Shown: positions 25,870-36,139 of the stretch, one piece after another
Layout of the letters: every line of letters starts with the position of its first letter
Position numbering within the stretch: the stretch's first letter is position 1
Assembly (NCBI GenBank): GCA_964634005.1
Contig: CAZWKQ010000008.1
Coordinates: forward strand, 1 to 64,000
Length of the DNA: 64,000 nucleotides
Direction of reading: 5' to 3'
DNA from: CAZWKQ01 sp964634005
Lineage (GTDB): Bacteria > Bacteroidota > Bacteroidia > Bacteroidales > JACABE01
The notes under the pieces: model-generated
Seen by the model: the letters and a program-made list of their open reading frames with translations, nothing else
Told to the model about the DNA's origin: nothing
The model's database searches: none
Translations under genes and position numbers: made by a program

Positions 25870-26655
25870 TTAAATCCGATTATTTTTTTCAAAAGCTCCT
25901 ATCCCGAATAGAGCAAAATCGTATTTAACGGGGTCGTTTTTATCGAATTTTCTTAGTGTAATCATAAGTTCTTCAACTGTTTTTCTGTCGTTTTGTTTTC
26001 TTGATATTATTCCCAATTTTCGTGCAGTATTTGCAGAATGCAAATCAAGAGGGCATAGCAAAGCCGAAACGGGAATTTTTTTCCATAGACCAAAATCGAC
26101 ACCTCTATTGTCGTTTCGAACCATCCAACGTAAAAACATATTTATTCGTTTTGCTGCAGAACCTTTTTCAGGGTTTGAAATGTGTTTTTCGGTGCGTTTT
26201 AAATGAGGAAGACTGAAAAAAATATTATTAAACCTCGAAATTGTTGCAAACATATCGTTGTTTTGGCGAAAAATATCCGAAAATACATTTTCGAGACCAT
26301 TATACTTATCATAGATATTTTTAAGAGATTCAACAAAATAAATACAATCATCCCCGTTAAATGTTCTATGGACAAAAGATTGTAATTTCTTTAAATCGTT
26401 TTCATTATGTTGGATTATAAATTGATATGGCGAATTGTCGAAAAAATTCATCAATTTCGTTGCATTGGCAATTATTGTTTTTCTTTGCCCCCACGCAATT
26501 GTTGAACTGAAAAACCCCGATATTTCGATATCTTCTTTTTTATTGAATTTGTGAGGAATACTTATAGGGTCGGTTTCAATAAAAAAGGGATTGCAGTATT
26601 CGTAATACTTTTCTTCAAGTAATTCGTAAAGTTCTTTTTCGGAATTTATTTTCAT
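25870..26655 (-). CDS. TIGR02757 (DUF2400) family protein
   Basis: The 261-residue protein matches the uncharacterised TIGR02757 family found mainly in Bacteroidota. Conserved patches include SGFFSSTIAWGQRK near residue 50, NMFLRWMVRND, and VSALLCPLDLHSANTARKLG. The sequence RKTVEELMITLRKFDKNDPVKYDFALFG near the end resembles the helix-hairpin-helix DNA glycosylase fold, so a nucleic-acid role is possible but unproven. It lies 5 bp from the transporter gene upstream. Confidence 0.85.
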   Translation of the reverse strand: MKINSEKELYELLEEKYYEYCNPFFIETDPISIPHKFNKKEDIEISGFFSSTIAWGQRKTIIANATKLMNFFDNSPYQFIIQHNENDLKKLQSFVHRTFNGDDCIYFVESLKNIYDKYNGLENVFSDIFRQNNDMFATISRFNNIFFSLPHLKRTEKHISNPEKGSAAKRINMFLRWMVRNDNRGVDFGLWKKIPVSALLCPLDLHSANTARKLGIISRKQNDRKTVEELMITLRKFDKNDPVKYDFALFGIGAFEKNNRI

Positions 26656-26660
26656 CTTAG

Positions 26661-27557
26661 TTAAATAAAAAATAATGCAACACCTATTACACTTACAATT
26701 GCGCCTATTACTTCGTTGGGTTTTACTTTTTGTTTGAAAAAATAAATTGACGGAGGTATAATCAAAACAGGAACTATTGACATTATTGTCGAAGCTATTC
26801 CTGCATTAGTATGTTGTATTGAGAATAAAGACAGAGAAACACCCAGAAAAGGCCCGAAAACCGAACCAAGTGTGATTCTTTTTACAGCTTGCCTGTTTTT
26901 AATAGCTGTATTGACATTGCTCCATTTTCTCCAAAAACTTATAACGATAGCAAAACCGATAATTCCTGCAATTATTCTTATTTGAGTTGCTGCAAATGCA
27001 TTATAACTACCCATTCCCAACTTGCTTATAACCAATCCTAAAGCCTGTCCTACGGCACCTATAAATGCAAAAAACAAACCTTTTATCGAGTGAGTTATCT
27101 TTAGTTTCTGTTCTCCGTTATTTTTATTAATTATAACCATTGAAATTCCCAATAAAGTAAGAAACATCCCAAGTATGTTTTTTATTGACAGGTTTTCACC
27201 AAGCACAAAATAACTTATTATAGCTGTTATAGGCGGTACCAATGTCATTATAAGCATTGCAATACGTGAACCAATAATAGTATATGATTCAAAAAGGAAT
27301 AAATCGCCTATAACAAAACCTATTATGCCCGAAGTTATTAGCAATAGCCAAGTATGTGAAGTTGCATCTATGGGGAAAATATATCCCCTGATGAAAAAAT
27401 TAAATAAACTTAAAAATATAAAAGCAAAACATAAACGTATTAGGTTTACTGCAATTGAACCAACTTTCAAACTTGCCGATTCAAACGCCATAGCAGTTAT
27501 TGTCCAGCAAAAAGCGGTTAAAAGTGCCGTTAATTCTCCAATATGAGATTTTAGCAT
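26661..27557 (-). CDS. EamA-family (DMT) transporter
   Basis: The 298-residue protein has ten hydrophobic segments in two EamA repeats, the second starting near residue 150 (GLFFAFIGAVGQALG). It belongs to the drug/metabolite transporter superfamily of inner-membrane exporters and importers. The substrate is not readable. It is followed by a TIGR02757 gene and preceded by tag, with gaps of 3 and 11 bp, so tag, eamA and TIGR02757 may be one transcript. Confidence 0.9.
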   Translation of the reverse strand: MLKSHIGELTALLTAFCWTITAMAFESASLKVGSIAVNLIRLCFAFIFLSLFNFFIRGYIFPIDATSHTWLLLITSGIIGFVIGDLFLFESYTIIGSRIAMLIMTLVPPITAIISYFVLGENLSIKNILGMFLTLLGISMVIINKNNGEQKLKITHSIKGLFFAFIGAVGQALGLVISKLGMGSYNAFAATQIRIIAGIIGFAIVISFWRKWSNVNTAIKNRQAVKRITLGSVFGPFLGVSLSLFSIQHTNAGIASTIMSIVPVLIIPPSIYFFKQKVKPNEVIGAIVSVIGVALFFI

Positions 27558-27568
27558 TATTTAGTAGT

Positions 27569-28141
27569 TTATTTATATTGGGTTATGAGTTCTTTGTATC
27601 TGAAACAATCGGTTGTATGGTCATTTACCATCCCCGCAGCTTGCATAAAGGCATAACATATAGTACTTCCGACAAACTTAAATCCTCTTTCCTTTAAATC
27701 TTTGCTCATCAAATCCGATTCCTTTGATGTTACAGTGACATCTTTTATAGTTTTACAACTGTTAATAATAGTTTTATAATTAACAAACTGCCAAATATAT
27801 TTATCGAAACTTCGGTATTCTTCAATGATGTTGATAAATGCTCTTGCGTTTGAAATTGTAGCGTCAATTTTAAGTTTGTTTCTTATAATTCCATTATCGG
27901 TAAGGAGTTTATCGATTTCATTCTGTTTAAATTCAGAAATTTTGTAATAATCGAAATTGTCGAAAGCTTTTCTGAAATTTTCTCTTTTGTAAAGAATTGT
28001 TTTCCAGCTTAAACCGGCCTGAAAAGCATCTAAAACCAAAAATTCAAACAGCTTTTTATCGTCATGAAGAGGCACGCCCCATTCATGGTCGTGATAGGAG
28101 TTCATTAAGCTGTCATTCTTTGTCCATTCGCAGCGGTGCAT
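27569..28141 (-). CDS. tag: DNA-3-methyladenine glycosylase I
   Basis: Tag excises N3-methyladenine from alkylated DNA. All four zinc ligands of the E. coli enzyme are present at the same numbers: C4, H17, H175 and C179. The pattern LDAFQAGLSW aligns with E. coli LEGQQAGLSW, so the recognition residue E38 is aspartate here. The 190-residue length is normal. It lies 3 bp after the peptidase gene in the same direction. Confidence 0.93.
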   Translation of the reverse strand: MHRCEWTKNDSLMNSYHDHEWGVPLHDDKKLFEFLVLDAFQAGLSWKTILYKRENFRKAFDNFDYYKISEFKQNEIDKLLTDNGIIRNKLKIDATISNARAFINIIEEYRSFDKYIWQFVNYKTIINSCKTIKDVTVTSKESDLMSKDLKERGFKFVGSTICYAFMQAAGMVNDHTTDCFRYKELITQYK

Positions 28142-28144
28142 ATA

Positions 28145-30169
28145 TTATTTTACATATTTTAGTGCCTCTGAAGCTGCTTCAATTAGCGGTTTAGATGAAA
28201 GTTCCTTGCCTACGGCATTTATCATCCAATATTTTGGAGTTAATTTGCCATTCGAAAACATTCTTAATACTTCATTTGCGAAGTTTTTATCTTTGATATA
28301 CCTTTCAATTTGAAACTCAATTAAATGTCCAATAGGATAGTTCGATAAGTACAATGGGTTGTCGATCATATGTGAATATATTGCCAATATTGGTTGGTCT
28401 TTAATTCCGAAAACAGGGGCATAGTAAGCATTCCAAATCTCCTTAGCCGTAGTTATAACTTTTTCTTTGAGTTGCGAAGGCGTTGCTTGAGGGTTTTGGT
28501 ATAACCACTTCCAAACATTCATATCAACCAACGAAACCCCCATTATTTCATAGCAACCCCAGAATATATCGAGTGCCAATAAATGTTCTTTTAAAGGATT
28601 TTCGTCTTTAATGCCTAAAAGTTCAAGATCGCGTTTTTGAAAAATAAATGCAAGAGCTTCGGTAAAACCTGTATTTGGAACGCCGTTTAAAATGTAATAA
28701 TCTACATCATGCAGTGTAATTGTTTGTTCTACATTATGTCCAAATTCGTGAATAGCAATATTATATCCTTTGTAGTTCATTCCGTTTGCTCCTATTCTTG
28801 TTCTAAGTCTGGCATTGTCCGATTTCATTGCGGCACCCCATGCATGTCCTGCTCCTCTTGAAGCATCTACGGTAATTTTTGAAGTTATAAAATGTGCTTT
28901 CTCTTTTGTAAAGCCCAATTTAATTAATATTTGAGGTAAATCGGCCGAAAAAGCTTCTTTATTTGGGTATTTCTTTTGGATTAATGAAGTCAATTCATCT
29001 TCGCTTATAGAGTTTCTGGCCTTAAAACCATCGTACCAAATATCGAAAGGTTGTAATTTTCTTCCTAATCTTTTGCTGATAAGATTTGCAACTTGTTTTA
29101 CTTGAGGCGATGAAACAAATTCAATGAAAATTTTTTCAACCTCTTCTTGAGTTATTTCCATTGATTGGTCGAATGCTCGTTGTATATAAGTAGGATAAGC
29201 CGGACAATATGGGTCTAATGCTTTTAATGCTTTAAAGTTGTTCAATAAATGTTGGTATCGTATGTCTGGTTCAGGTGTGTGAGCAATTACTTTATTGTCT
29301 TTAAATATTTGATTCGTAAATGGATTCCATTGAAAATCGCCGTTATTAATAACTTCTTTAGGTATATCCTGATTTATTATATGCTTCATTACCTCATAAA
29401 TCATCATTTGCTTTTCCAAACCTTTTGCGTTATAGTTTGATTTTAATTCATCCCTAAGCCCCCAGTGAGTTATAAGTTTCATGTCTTTTGGAAACAATTT
29501 TTTCCCTTTATTATCTATCAGGTTACCCATAATTATATTATAATCAGATATATAAGTGTCAGAAGCGGTAAGAGCTTCCGATACTTTTTGAGCTAAATCG
29601 GCCGGCACGCGTGACGTAAAAAGATCTCCCATTCTCGAAAAAGCCCATTGGTCTCTGTTCCACGATTTTCCGAGACTATTTTTTTCTTTAAGATTGTAAA
29701 AAGGAAAGTTTAGTATTGTTATAAAAGCTATTTTATTGGTAAACATATCGTCGTTGAAATGAGCCGAAACATCATAACTTCCGAATATTTCATCAATATT
29801 TGAAATCTTTCCCAAATCAAGATGCAAAGGAAGTTTTAAATCTACACTTATTTTGTTGAAACATCCTAGAATAGATTCAAGATTATTTGATATTTTCACA
29901 AAACAATTTTGAAGTTCATCGTAATTAGATATAAAGTTTTCAATACAAAACTTCTCGAAATCTTCGTTTGAGCCGTCTTTTTCTGTCCAAAATGCTGCCG
30001 CCTGATTCACTCCCCTTATTATTCTGTCTTCCTGTGCATTTTGATTTTTTTCTTTGATTTTTAATATTGTATTTTCAATTGTATTTTTTGAAACTTGTGC
30101 AAATACTGATTTACCGTAAACTGATGTAAGTAAAATCATAATAATAAATAAATTTTTTCTCATTTTCAT
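28145..30169 (-). CDS. Exported HExxH zinc metallopeptidase, M3-like
   Basis: The 674-residue protein has a signal peptide (LFIIMILLTSVYGKSVFA) and a zinc motif HEFGH at residues 474-478. A likely third ligand, E504 in FTEALAF, lies 26 residues after the second His, a spacing close to that of M3 thimet-type peptidases. Otherwise it shows little resemblance that I recognise, so the family assignment is tentative. It should act in the periplasm or outside. The segment ASRGAGHAWGAAM before the motif is conserved-looking. Confidence 0.75.
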   Translation of the reverse strand: MKMRKNLFIIMILLTSVYGKSVFAQVSKNTIENTILKIKEKNQNAQEDRIIRGVNQAAAFWTEKDGSNEDFEKFCIENFISNYDELQNCFVKISNNLESILGCFNKISVDLKLPLHLDLGKISNIDEIFGSYDVSAHFNDDMFTNKIAFITILNFPFYNLKEKNSLGKSWNRDQWAFSRMGDLFTSRVPADLAQKVSEALTASDTYISDYNIIMGNLIDNKGKKLFPKDMKLITHWGLRDELKSNYNAKGLEKQMMIYEVMKHIINQDIPKEVINNGDFQWNPFTNQIFKDNKVIAHTPEPDIRYQHLLNNFKALKALDPYCPAYPTYIQRAFDQSMEITQEEVEKIFIEFVSSPQVKQVANLISKRLGRKLQPFDIWYDGFKARNSISEDELTSLIQKKYPNKEAFSADLPQILIKLGFTKEKAHFITSKITVDASRGAGHAWGAAMKSDNARLRTRIGANGMNYKGYNIAIHEFGHNVEQTITLHDVDYYILNGVPNTGFTEALAFIFQKRDLELLGIKDENPLKEHLLALDIFWGCYEIMGVSLVDMNVWKWLYQNPQATPSQLKEKVITTAKEIWNAYYAPVFGIKDQPILAIYSHMIDNPLYLSNYPIGHLIEFQIERYIKDKNFANEVLRMFSNGKLTPKYWMINAVGKELSSKPLIEAASEALKYVK

Positions 30170-30185
30170 TTTTTTTAATCAAGCA

Positions 30186-30193
30186 CAAAAGTA
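30186..30193 (-). promoter_or_regulatory. -7 element of the metallopeptidase gene
   Basis: On the minus strand TACTTTTG matches the -7 consensus 17 bp before the start codon. Confidence 0.4.
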
Positions 30194-30250
30194 GTAAATT
30201 TTAATTATCGTTTTTTTTTGCTGAAAGATAAATTTTCTTTGAAAAATTAA

Positions 30251-30258
30251 TATATTTG
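30251..30258 (+). promoter_or_regulatory. -7 element of the TPR kinase gene
   Basis: TATATTTG matches the -7 consensus 20 bp before the ATG at 30278. The -33 box is not clear. Confidence 0.45.
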
Positions 30259-30277
30259 TATATTAATTGAATACACT

Positions 30278-32494
30278 ATGCACAAAATACTCAAGCATCT
30301 GCTTTTTATCAAAATATTTTTAATCTTAATTTTTTATACTTCCTGTAAAAATAATTCCGAAAAAATTGTTGAGGCTGATTTAAAAAGCAGATTCGATGAA
30401 CTTGTTTCAAAATATCAGAAATACGTTACAAGCAATACCGACAGCTTATTTCAGATAGCTGTTCAGATGATGCAGCTTGCCGACTCCACGGATGATCAAA
30501 ATATTAAATTGCAGGCAAATATCTCTATGGCAAAGGCTTATGAGAAAAAAGGAGATATTGAAAAGGCAAGAAAAAATTACATTAATGCCTATAGTTCTTA
30601 CAAATTATCTACCGATACTAATTTGATACTTAATTTATTAAATCAATACGGATTGTTTTTCAAAAATTTTGGAATGTACGACAGTGCTATTGCTTTATTT
30701 AACGAAGGCGAAAAAATTGCATTGAAAGCCAAAAACGAAAATCTGGCAATAATGCTTTCTACAAACAAGGCTATGATGTACGAAGATATGGGCAGTCCCG
30801 ATAAAGCTATTCAAACATATCAGAAATCATTAGATTATTTCGCAAACAGGAAAGATTCGTTTAATTATGCTCAAACATGCAGAAATATTGCTCTTGTGAG
30901 CATGAGAGTCGGTTTGAAAGAAAATGCCCTCAAATATTTTAATAAAGCTATTGAAATAAACAGATCTAATAACTTTCAGGATGAATTGGCTTCCGATTAT
31001 ATGAACATGGGGATATTTTACAGTGGTACACACCCCGATTCTTCCTTATTTTACTATAAAAAAGCCGAAAGTATTTTCGAAAAACTCGGAAGTAAATTCG
31101 ATTTATTAAAAGTAAGATTTAATTATGCTAACGTTTTAAGTCATAAAAAACAATTTGATAAGGCTAAGGCTGTATATTTAAGTGTTTTAAATTCCTGTAT
31201 AGAACAAAATATCCCGTTTGGAATATATGGATGCTATCATCAGCTCGGAATTTTAGAAGCAGAATCGAATAATTATGCTGAATCTTTAAAATATTTTGAA
31301 AAAGCTATTGAAACAGCAAAAAAATTCAATTTTACCAATAATTTGTTATTGACATACAAAGAAGCATTTAATTCGATGTTGAAATCGGGTTTTACCGATA
31401 AAATCATCGAATTGTATGACAAATACAGCAACTTGGATGATAGCCTCAGAAATAATGAAACTAATAAAAATATCATTAAGTACCAAACACAATACGAAAC
31501 AGAAAAAAGAGAAAAAGAAAACCAACTGCTTAAAAATGAAAATGAAAAGCAACAAATAATAATTAGTAATCAAAAGCAAGTAAGAAATTATCTGATAATC
31601 ATCATATTATTGTCTATTTTGCTTATTGCAATTTTTTACAGCAGATTTATTATTAAAAAAAGAGCAAACAAAGTTCTGTTAGAAAAGAATCTTTTGATTG
31701 AAAATCAGGCTAAGCAGCTTGAACAAGTTGTTGAACAACTAAAAATGGCAAATATTGATTTACAGAATCAAAGAGATAAAATACAGGAACAAGCTCAAAA
31801 ACTACATTATGCTGATGTTACTAAAAATAAGATTTTCTTTATAATAGCTCACGATTTAAAGAATCCGTTCAATACAATACTGGGTTATTCGGATTTATTG
31901 AAAACTGATTATTATTTATTATCTGATATTGAGAGACTTCAGTTTATCGAAAACATATATAATTCGGCAATCAATACTTATGGCTTACTTGAAAATTTAT
32001 TGAATTGGGCATTATCTCAACAAGGTCGAATAAATGTTGCCAGTAAAATCATCTCATTAAATGAACTAGTTGTGAAAGGTATAAGCCCTTATCTTACTTT
32101 TGCCGAAAAAAAACAGATTAAAATTGATATTGAAATTGATGAAAATGTACAGATAAATACCGATGTTGATACAATTTCGACTGTGATTGGAAATTTGGTA
32201 AATAACTCAATTAAATTTACTCATATAGGCGGTTGTATAACAATAGGTTATAAAAAAGAGAGTGATTATTTTAATATCATAATTAAAGATAATGGTGTGG
32301 GTATTCCTCATGATAAATTGATAAATATATTTAATGTTGAAAAGAGCAATGCGTCTTACGGAACTGCCAATGAAAAAGGCAGTGGTTTGGGTTTGGTATT
32401 ATGCAAGGAATTTGTAGAGTTGAATAATGGATTACTTAAAATCGAGAGCCAAGAAGGTGTCGGTACTACAGTAACGATTTCTTTGCCTGTATAA
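30278..32494 (+). CDS. TPR-containing sensor histidine kinase
   Basis: The 738-residue kinase starts with a lipoprotein-like signal (IFYTSC, C23), followed by about eight TPR helix pairs (residues about 60-400), one membrane helix near 435-455 and a coiled coil. Then come the HisKA box IIAHDLKNPF with phospho-His at 525 and the ATPase domain (NLVNNSIKFT, DNGVGIP, GSGLGLVLC). The periplasmic TPR part probably senses a protein. No response regulator lies next to it. Having both a lipobox and a membrane helix is unusual. Confidence 0.9.
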   Translation: MHKILKHLLFIKIFLILIFYTSCKNNSEKIVEADLKSRFDELVSKYQKYVTSNTDSLFQIAVQMMQLADSTDDQNIKLQANISMAKAYEKKGDIEKARKNYINAYSSYKLSTDTNLILNLLNQYGLFFKNFGMYDSAIALFNEGEKIALKAKNENLAIMLSTNKAMMYEDMGSPDKAIQTYQKSLDYFANRKDSFNYAQTCRNIALVSMRVGLKENALKYFNKAIEINRSNNFQDELASDYMNMGIFYSGTHPDSSLFYYKKAESIFEKLGSKFDLLKVRFNYANVLSHKKQFDKAKAVYLSVLNSCIEQNIPFGIYGCYHQLGILEAESNNYAESLKYFEKAIETAKKFNFTNNLLLTYKEAFNSMLKSGFTDKIIELYDKYSNLDDSLRNNETNKNIIKYQTQYETEKREKENQLLKNENEKQQIIISNQKQVRNYLIIIILLSILLIAIFYSRFIIKKRANKVLLEKNLLIENQAKQLEQVVEQLKMANIDLQNQRDKIQEQAQKLHYADVTKNKIFFIIAHDLKNPFNTILGYSDLLKTDYYLLSDIERLQFIENIYNSAINTYGLLENLLNWALSQQGRINVASKIISLNELVVKGISPYLTFAEKKQIKIDIEIDENVQINTDVDTISTVIGNLVNNSIKFTHIGGCITIGYKKESDYFNIIIKDNGVGIPHDKLINIFNVEKSNASYGTANEKGSGLGLVLCKEFVELNNGLLKIESQEGVGTTVTISLPV

Positions 32495-32588
32495 TAGCAT
32501 CTTATTTTTCAATTTTTCTATAAACTTTATTAGTTAAAAGGTTTATTTTTCATAAAATTGCAGTCAAAAATTTAAAACACAAATCTAT

Positions 32589-35500
32589 ATGAATAATAAA
32601 AATTTTCTTGTAATCGTATTATTTTTTATCTTATTTACTAATGCCAATTCACAGCCTAAACAGGCAAGGTTATTAAGGTTTCCGACTATTTCGGATAAAA
32701 GCATAGTTTTTAGTTATGCCGGTGATTTATATACAGTAGCGCGAGAAGGAGGCGTAGCAAGAAAATTGACTAATGATCCGGGTTATGAGATGTTTGCAAA
32801 GTTTTCGCCCGATGGAAAACAAATTGCTTTTACTGCTCAATACGATGGAAATACTGAGGTGTATTTGATGCCTGCCGAAGGAGGTATTCCAAAAAGATTA
32901 ACAATTACAGCCACACTTTCGAGAGATGATATATCGGATAGAATGGGGCCGAATAATATTGTAATGACTTGGCGAGATGAAAACAGTATAGTTTACCGTT
33001 CTCGCAAACAATCTTTCAACGATTTTAAAGGTCAATTATTTATTGCTTCAGTCAAAGGAGGAATTTCTGAAGAACTTCCCTTGCCGGTTGGTGGATTTTG
33101 CAGCTATTCTCCCGATAAATCGAAATTAGCCTATAATCGTGTTTTCAGAGAGTTCAGAACATGGAAATATTACAAAGGCGGCATGGCCGATGATATTTGG
33201 ATATACGATTTTAAAACAAAAAAAATCGAAAATATAACTAATAATACTGCTCAGGATATTCAACCCATGTGGTCGGGAAATAATATTTATTTTATTTCCG
33301 ACAGAGACAGAATTATGAATCTTTTTGTTTATAACATTATAACAAAAGAAACCCGAAAACTGACAAACTTTAATGATTATGATATAAAATTCCCATCGTT
33401 GGGCAATGATGCAATTGTGTTTGAACAAGCCGGTTTTATTCTTATATTCGATTTAAAAACAGAAAAAATCAGCAAGGTCAATATTGTAATTAACGAAGAT
33501 ATGCTTGGAAGCCGCACTCAAATGAAAGATGCCTCGAAAAATATTAATAACTACAGTATATCGAGTGACGGGAACCGTATTGCAATAGGTGCAAGAGGAG
33601 ATATTTGGTCTTTGCCAGCAAGGAAAGGTATTACAAAAAATATAACTTCTACATCCGGTATTCATGAAAGGAATGTTGTTTGGTCGCCCAATGGAAAATA
33701 CCTTGCATATATTTCGGATGCAACAGGCGAAGATGAAATTTACATTCAAAAACAAGATGGCAGCGAGAAACCCATTAAAATAACCTCTAATGCCGATACA
33801 TACAAGTATCAGCTTTTATGGTCGCCTGATGCAAAAAAGATTGCTTGGCACGATAAAATGAACAGACTTCAATATGTTGATATTGAATCAAAATCAGTAA
33901 CTGTAGTTGACAAATCTGTAAGTGGAGAGATTACCGACTATACATGGTCGCCCGATAGTAAGTGGATTGCATACAGCTATCCTGAAAAAATGGCCAAAAC
34001 ACGAATTTTTCTCTATGAATTAAGTTCAAACAAAAAAACACCTGTAACTGATATGTGGTATGACAGTTATAATCCTTCTTTCAGCGACGACGGCAAATTT
34101 TTATTCTTTACTTCAAACCGCGACTTTAATCCTATCTATAGTTGGACAGAGTGGAATCATGCGTATATAAATATGACTAAAGTTTACTTTGTTACTTTAT
34201 CAAAAAATACAAAGTCGCCCTTTGAACCTGTTAATGATGAGGTAAAAATTGAGGAAAAACAGGTGAATGAAAAAAGTCCTAAGGAAAAAGAAACTAAAAA
34301 AGAAAAAGAAAAACCTCTACCCATTGATTTAAAAGTCGATTTAGATAATATTATTCAACGAATTGCCGTATTGCCCATTGATGCTGCATCTTACTGGAAT
34401 ATTTCGGTTGTTGATAATATTGTTTATTATCAGAAAAATTCTACTGATGGTAAGACCTATTTAATGGGCTATGATTTAAAAGAACTCAAGGAAACCAATC
34501 TCGGAGAGGTAAATTCTTATCAAATAAGCGCCGATAATAAAAAAATGTTTGCCAGAATTCCGGGAAAATCAGGCGTTATTGATTTGCCAAAGGTTAAAGT
34601 TGAAATAAAAGATCAGCTTGATTTAAGTAATATGAAAGTGTTTGTAGATTTAAAAGCAGAATGGAAACAAATTTTCAATGAATCGTGGAGGCAAATGCTG
34701 TATTTCTTTTATGACGCAAATATGCATGGGGTTGATTGGAAAGCAATTTATAATAAGTACGAACCATTCGTAGATTATGTAAATAATAGGAATGACCTTA
34801 ATTACATAATAGGGGAGATGATTGGCGAATTAAATGTAGGGCATGCCTATGTAGGTGGAGGAGATAAAAAAGAACCTCAAAAAATTAACTTGGGATTATT
34901 AGGTGCCAGAATTTCAAAAGATGCATCGGGTTATTATAGAATTGATAAGATTTTGAAAGGAGAAAATTGGAATCCGGAACTTCGTTCTCCTCTTACAGAT
35001 ATTGGTGTTAATGTTAAAGAAGGCGATTTTATTATTGAAATAAACGGTAAATCGGTTAAAGATGTAACAGATATTTACGAATTACTTATAAATACTGCCG
35101 ATAAGCAAACAGAAATTACCGTAAATTCAGTGCCTTCGGGAAAGAATTCGCATAAAGAGATTATTATTCCCGTAAAATCAGAAGCAGGTTTATACTATTT
35201 TGATTGGGTTCGTGGAAATATCGAGAAAGTAAATAAAGCTACAAATGGACTTGTGGGTTATATTCATATCCCCGATATGGGTGTTGAAGGATTAAACGAA
35301 TTTGTAAAGTATTTTTATCCTCAGTTAAACAAGAAAGCTCTTATTATTGACGACAGAGGAAATGGTGGAGGTAATGTATCGCCTATGATTATCGAACGAC
35401 TCAATCGCGAACTGGTACTTATGAGAGTTAGCCGTAATAATGAGCCTTTAGGCGGAAGATTGGCAATGCAATACGGACCGAAAGTAATACTTATAGATCA

Positions 35501-35855
35501 ATATTCTGCGTCTGACGGTGATTTGTTCCCCTACCAATTCAAAGAATTAAAAATAGGTAAAGCAATTGGTGTAAGAACTTGGGGAGGAGTCGTAGGAATA
35601 AGAGGTTCATTGCCTTTTATTGACGGAGGTACTCTTTCTAAGCCCGAATTTGCTCATTATGATGCTCAAGGCAAAGAATTTATTATTGAAGGTCACGGAG
35701 TAGAACCTGATATTTATGTTGATAATGACCCTGCAAAGGAATATGCAGGAGAAGATGAACAGCTTAACAAAGCTATTGAAGTAATACTTGAAGAGCTGAA
35801 AAATAATCCTAAGGATTATCCTCCTGTACCTCCTTATCCGATAAAAAATAAGTAA
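32589..35855 (+). CDS. Tricorn-type S41 serine protease
   Basis: The 1088-residue protein has a signal peptide, a seven- and six-bladed propeller region with WSPDGK-like repeats (about 40-560), a lysine/glutamate-rich linker, a PDZ domain (about 770-850) and a tricorn core domain. The catalytic residues can be matched: His752 in GHAYVGG and Ser975 in SASDGD. In archaea tricorn degrades peptides from the proteasome; exported bacterial forms are thought to process peptides in the periplasm. It has its own terminator. Confidence 0.92.
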   Translation: MNNKNFLVIVLFFILFTNANSQPKQARLLRFPTISDKSIVFSYAGDLYTVAREGGVARKLTNDPGYEMFAKFSPDGKQIAFTAQYDGNTEVYLMPAEGGIPKRLTITATLSRDDISDRMGPNNIVMTWRDENSIVYRSRKQSFNDFKGQLFIASVKGGISEELPLPVGGFCSYSPDKSKLAYNRVFREFRTWKYYKGGMADDIWIYDFKTKKIENITNNTAQDIQPMWSGNNIYFISDRDRIMNLFVYNIITKETRKLTNFNDYDIKFPSLGNDAIVFEQAGFILIFDLKTEKISKVNIVINEDMLGSRTQMKDASKNINNYSISSDGNRIAIGARGDIWSLPARKGITKNITSTSGIHERNVVWSPNGKYLAYISDATGEDEIYIQKQDGSEKPIKITSNADTYKYQLLWSPDAKKIAWHDKMNRLQYVDIESKSVTVVDKSVSGEITDYTWSPDSKWIAYSYPEKMAKTRIFLYELSSNKKTPVTDMWYDSYNPSFSDDGKFLFFTSNRDFNPIYSWTEWNHAYINMTKVYFVTLSKNTKSPFEPVNDEVKIEEKQVNEKSPKEKETKKEKEKPLPIDLKVDLDNIIQRIAVLPIDAASYWNISVVDNIVYYQKNSTDGKTYLMGYDLKELKETNLGEVNSYQISADNKKMFARIPGKSGVIDLPKVKVEIKDQLDLSNMKVFVDLKAEWKQIFNESWRQMLYFFYDANMHGVDWKAIYNKYEPFVDYVNNRNDLNYIIGEMIGELNVGHAYVGGGDKKEPQKINLGLLGARISKDASGYYRIDKILKGENWNPELRSPLTDIGVNVKEGDFIIEINGKSVKDVTDIYELLINTADKQTEITVNSVPSGKNSHKEIIIPVKSEAGLYYFDWVRGNIEKVNKATNGLVGYIHIPDMGVEGLNEFVKYFYPQLNKKALIIDDRGNGGGNVSPMIIERLNRELVLMRVSRNNEPLGGRLAMQYGPKVILIDQYSASDGDLFPYQFKELKIGKAIGVRTWGGVVGIRGSLPFIDGGTLSKPEFAHYDAQGKEFIIEGHGVEPDIYVDNDPAKEYAGEDEQLNKAIEVILEELKNNPKDYPPVPPYPIKNK

Positions 35856-35861
35856 TACCGA

Positions 35862-35895
35862 AAAAAAAGGCTGTCCGATAGGGCAGCCTTTTTTT
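35862..35895 (+). terminator. Terminator after the tricorn gene
   Basis: The arms AAAAAAAGGCTGTCC and GGGCAGCCTTTTTTT around a short loop are a strong intrinsic terminator, also usable by the convergent small lipoprotein gene. Confidence 0.9.
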
Positions 35896-35913
35896 ATTAA
35901 TCTTAAAAACAGA

Positions 35914-36075
35914 TTATTGTGGATTTGCTTGTGTAGTGTCAGCAGGAGCTGTTTCAACTTGTTCAGTAGGTTGAACGTTAGTAGAATCAGTGGTTTTTGC
36001 TTCTTCTTTAGCACCACCACATGCAGAAATTGCTATAATTCCCGCAAAAAATAATAATCCCAAAAATTTTTTCAT
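35914..36075 (-). CDS. Tiny lipoprotein
   Basis: A 53-residue lipoprotein: signal MKKFLGLLFFAGIIAISAC (C19), then a Thr/Glu/Pro/Gln-rich disordered tail ending in TTQANPQ. I start at the ATG at 36075; the longer frame to 36117 adds no signal-like residues. Its function is unknown. Such short acidic lipoproteins are common in the phylum. Confidence 0.7.
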   Translation of the reverse strand: MKKFLGLLFFAGIIAISACGGAKEEAKTTDSTNVQPTEQVETAPADTTQANPQ

Positions 36076-36139
36076 TAGATTAAATATTAAGTTTTTGATT
36101 AATTGATTAACACGCAAATATAATAAAAATTAAAATAAA

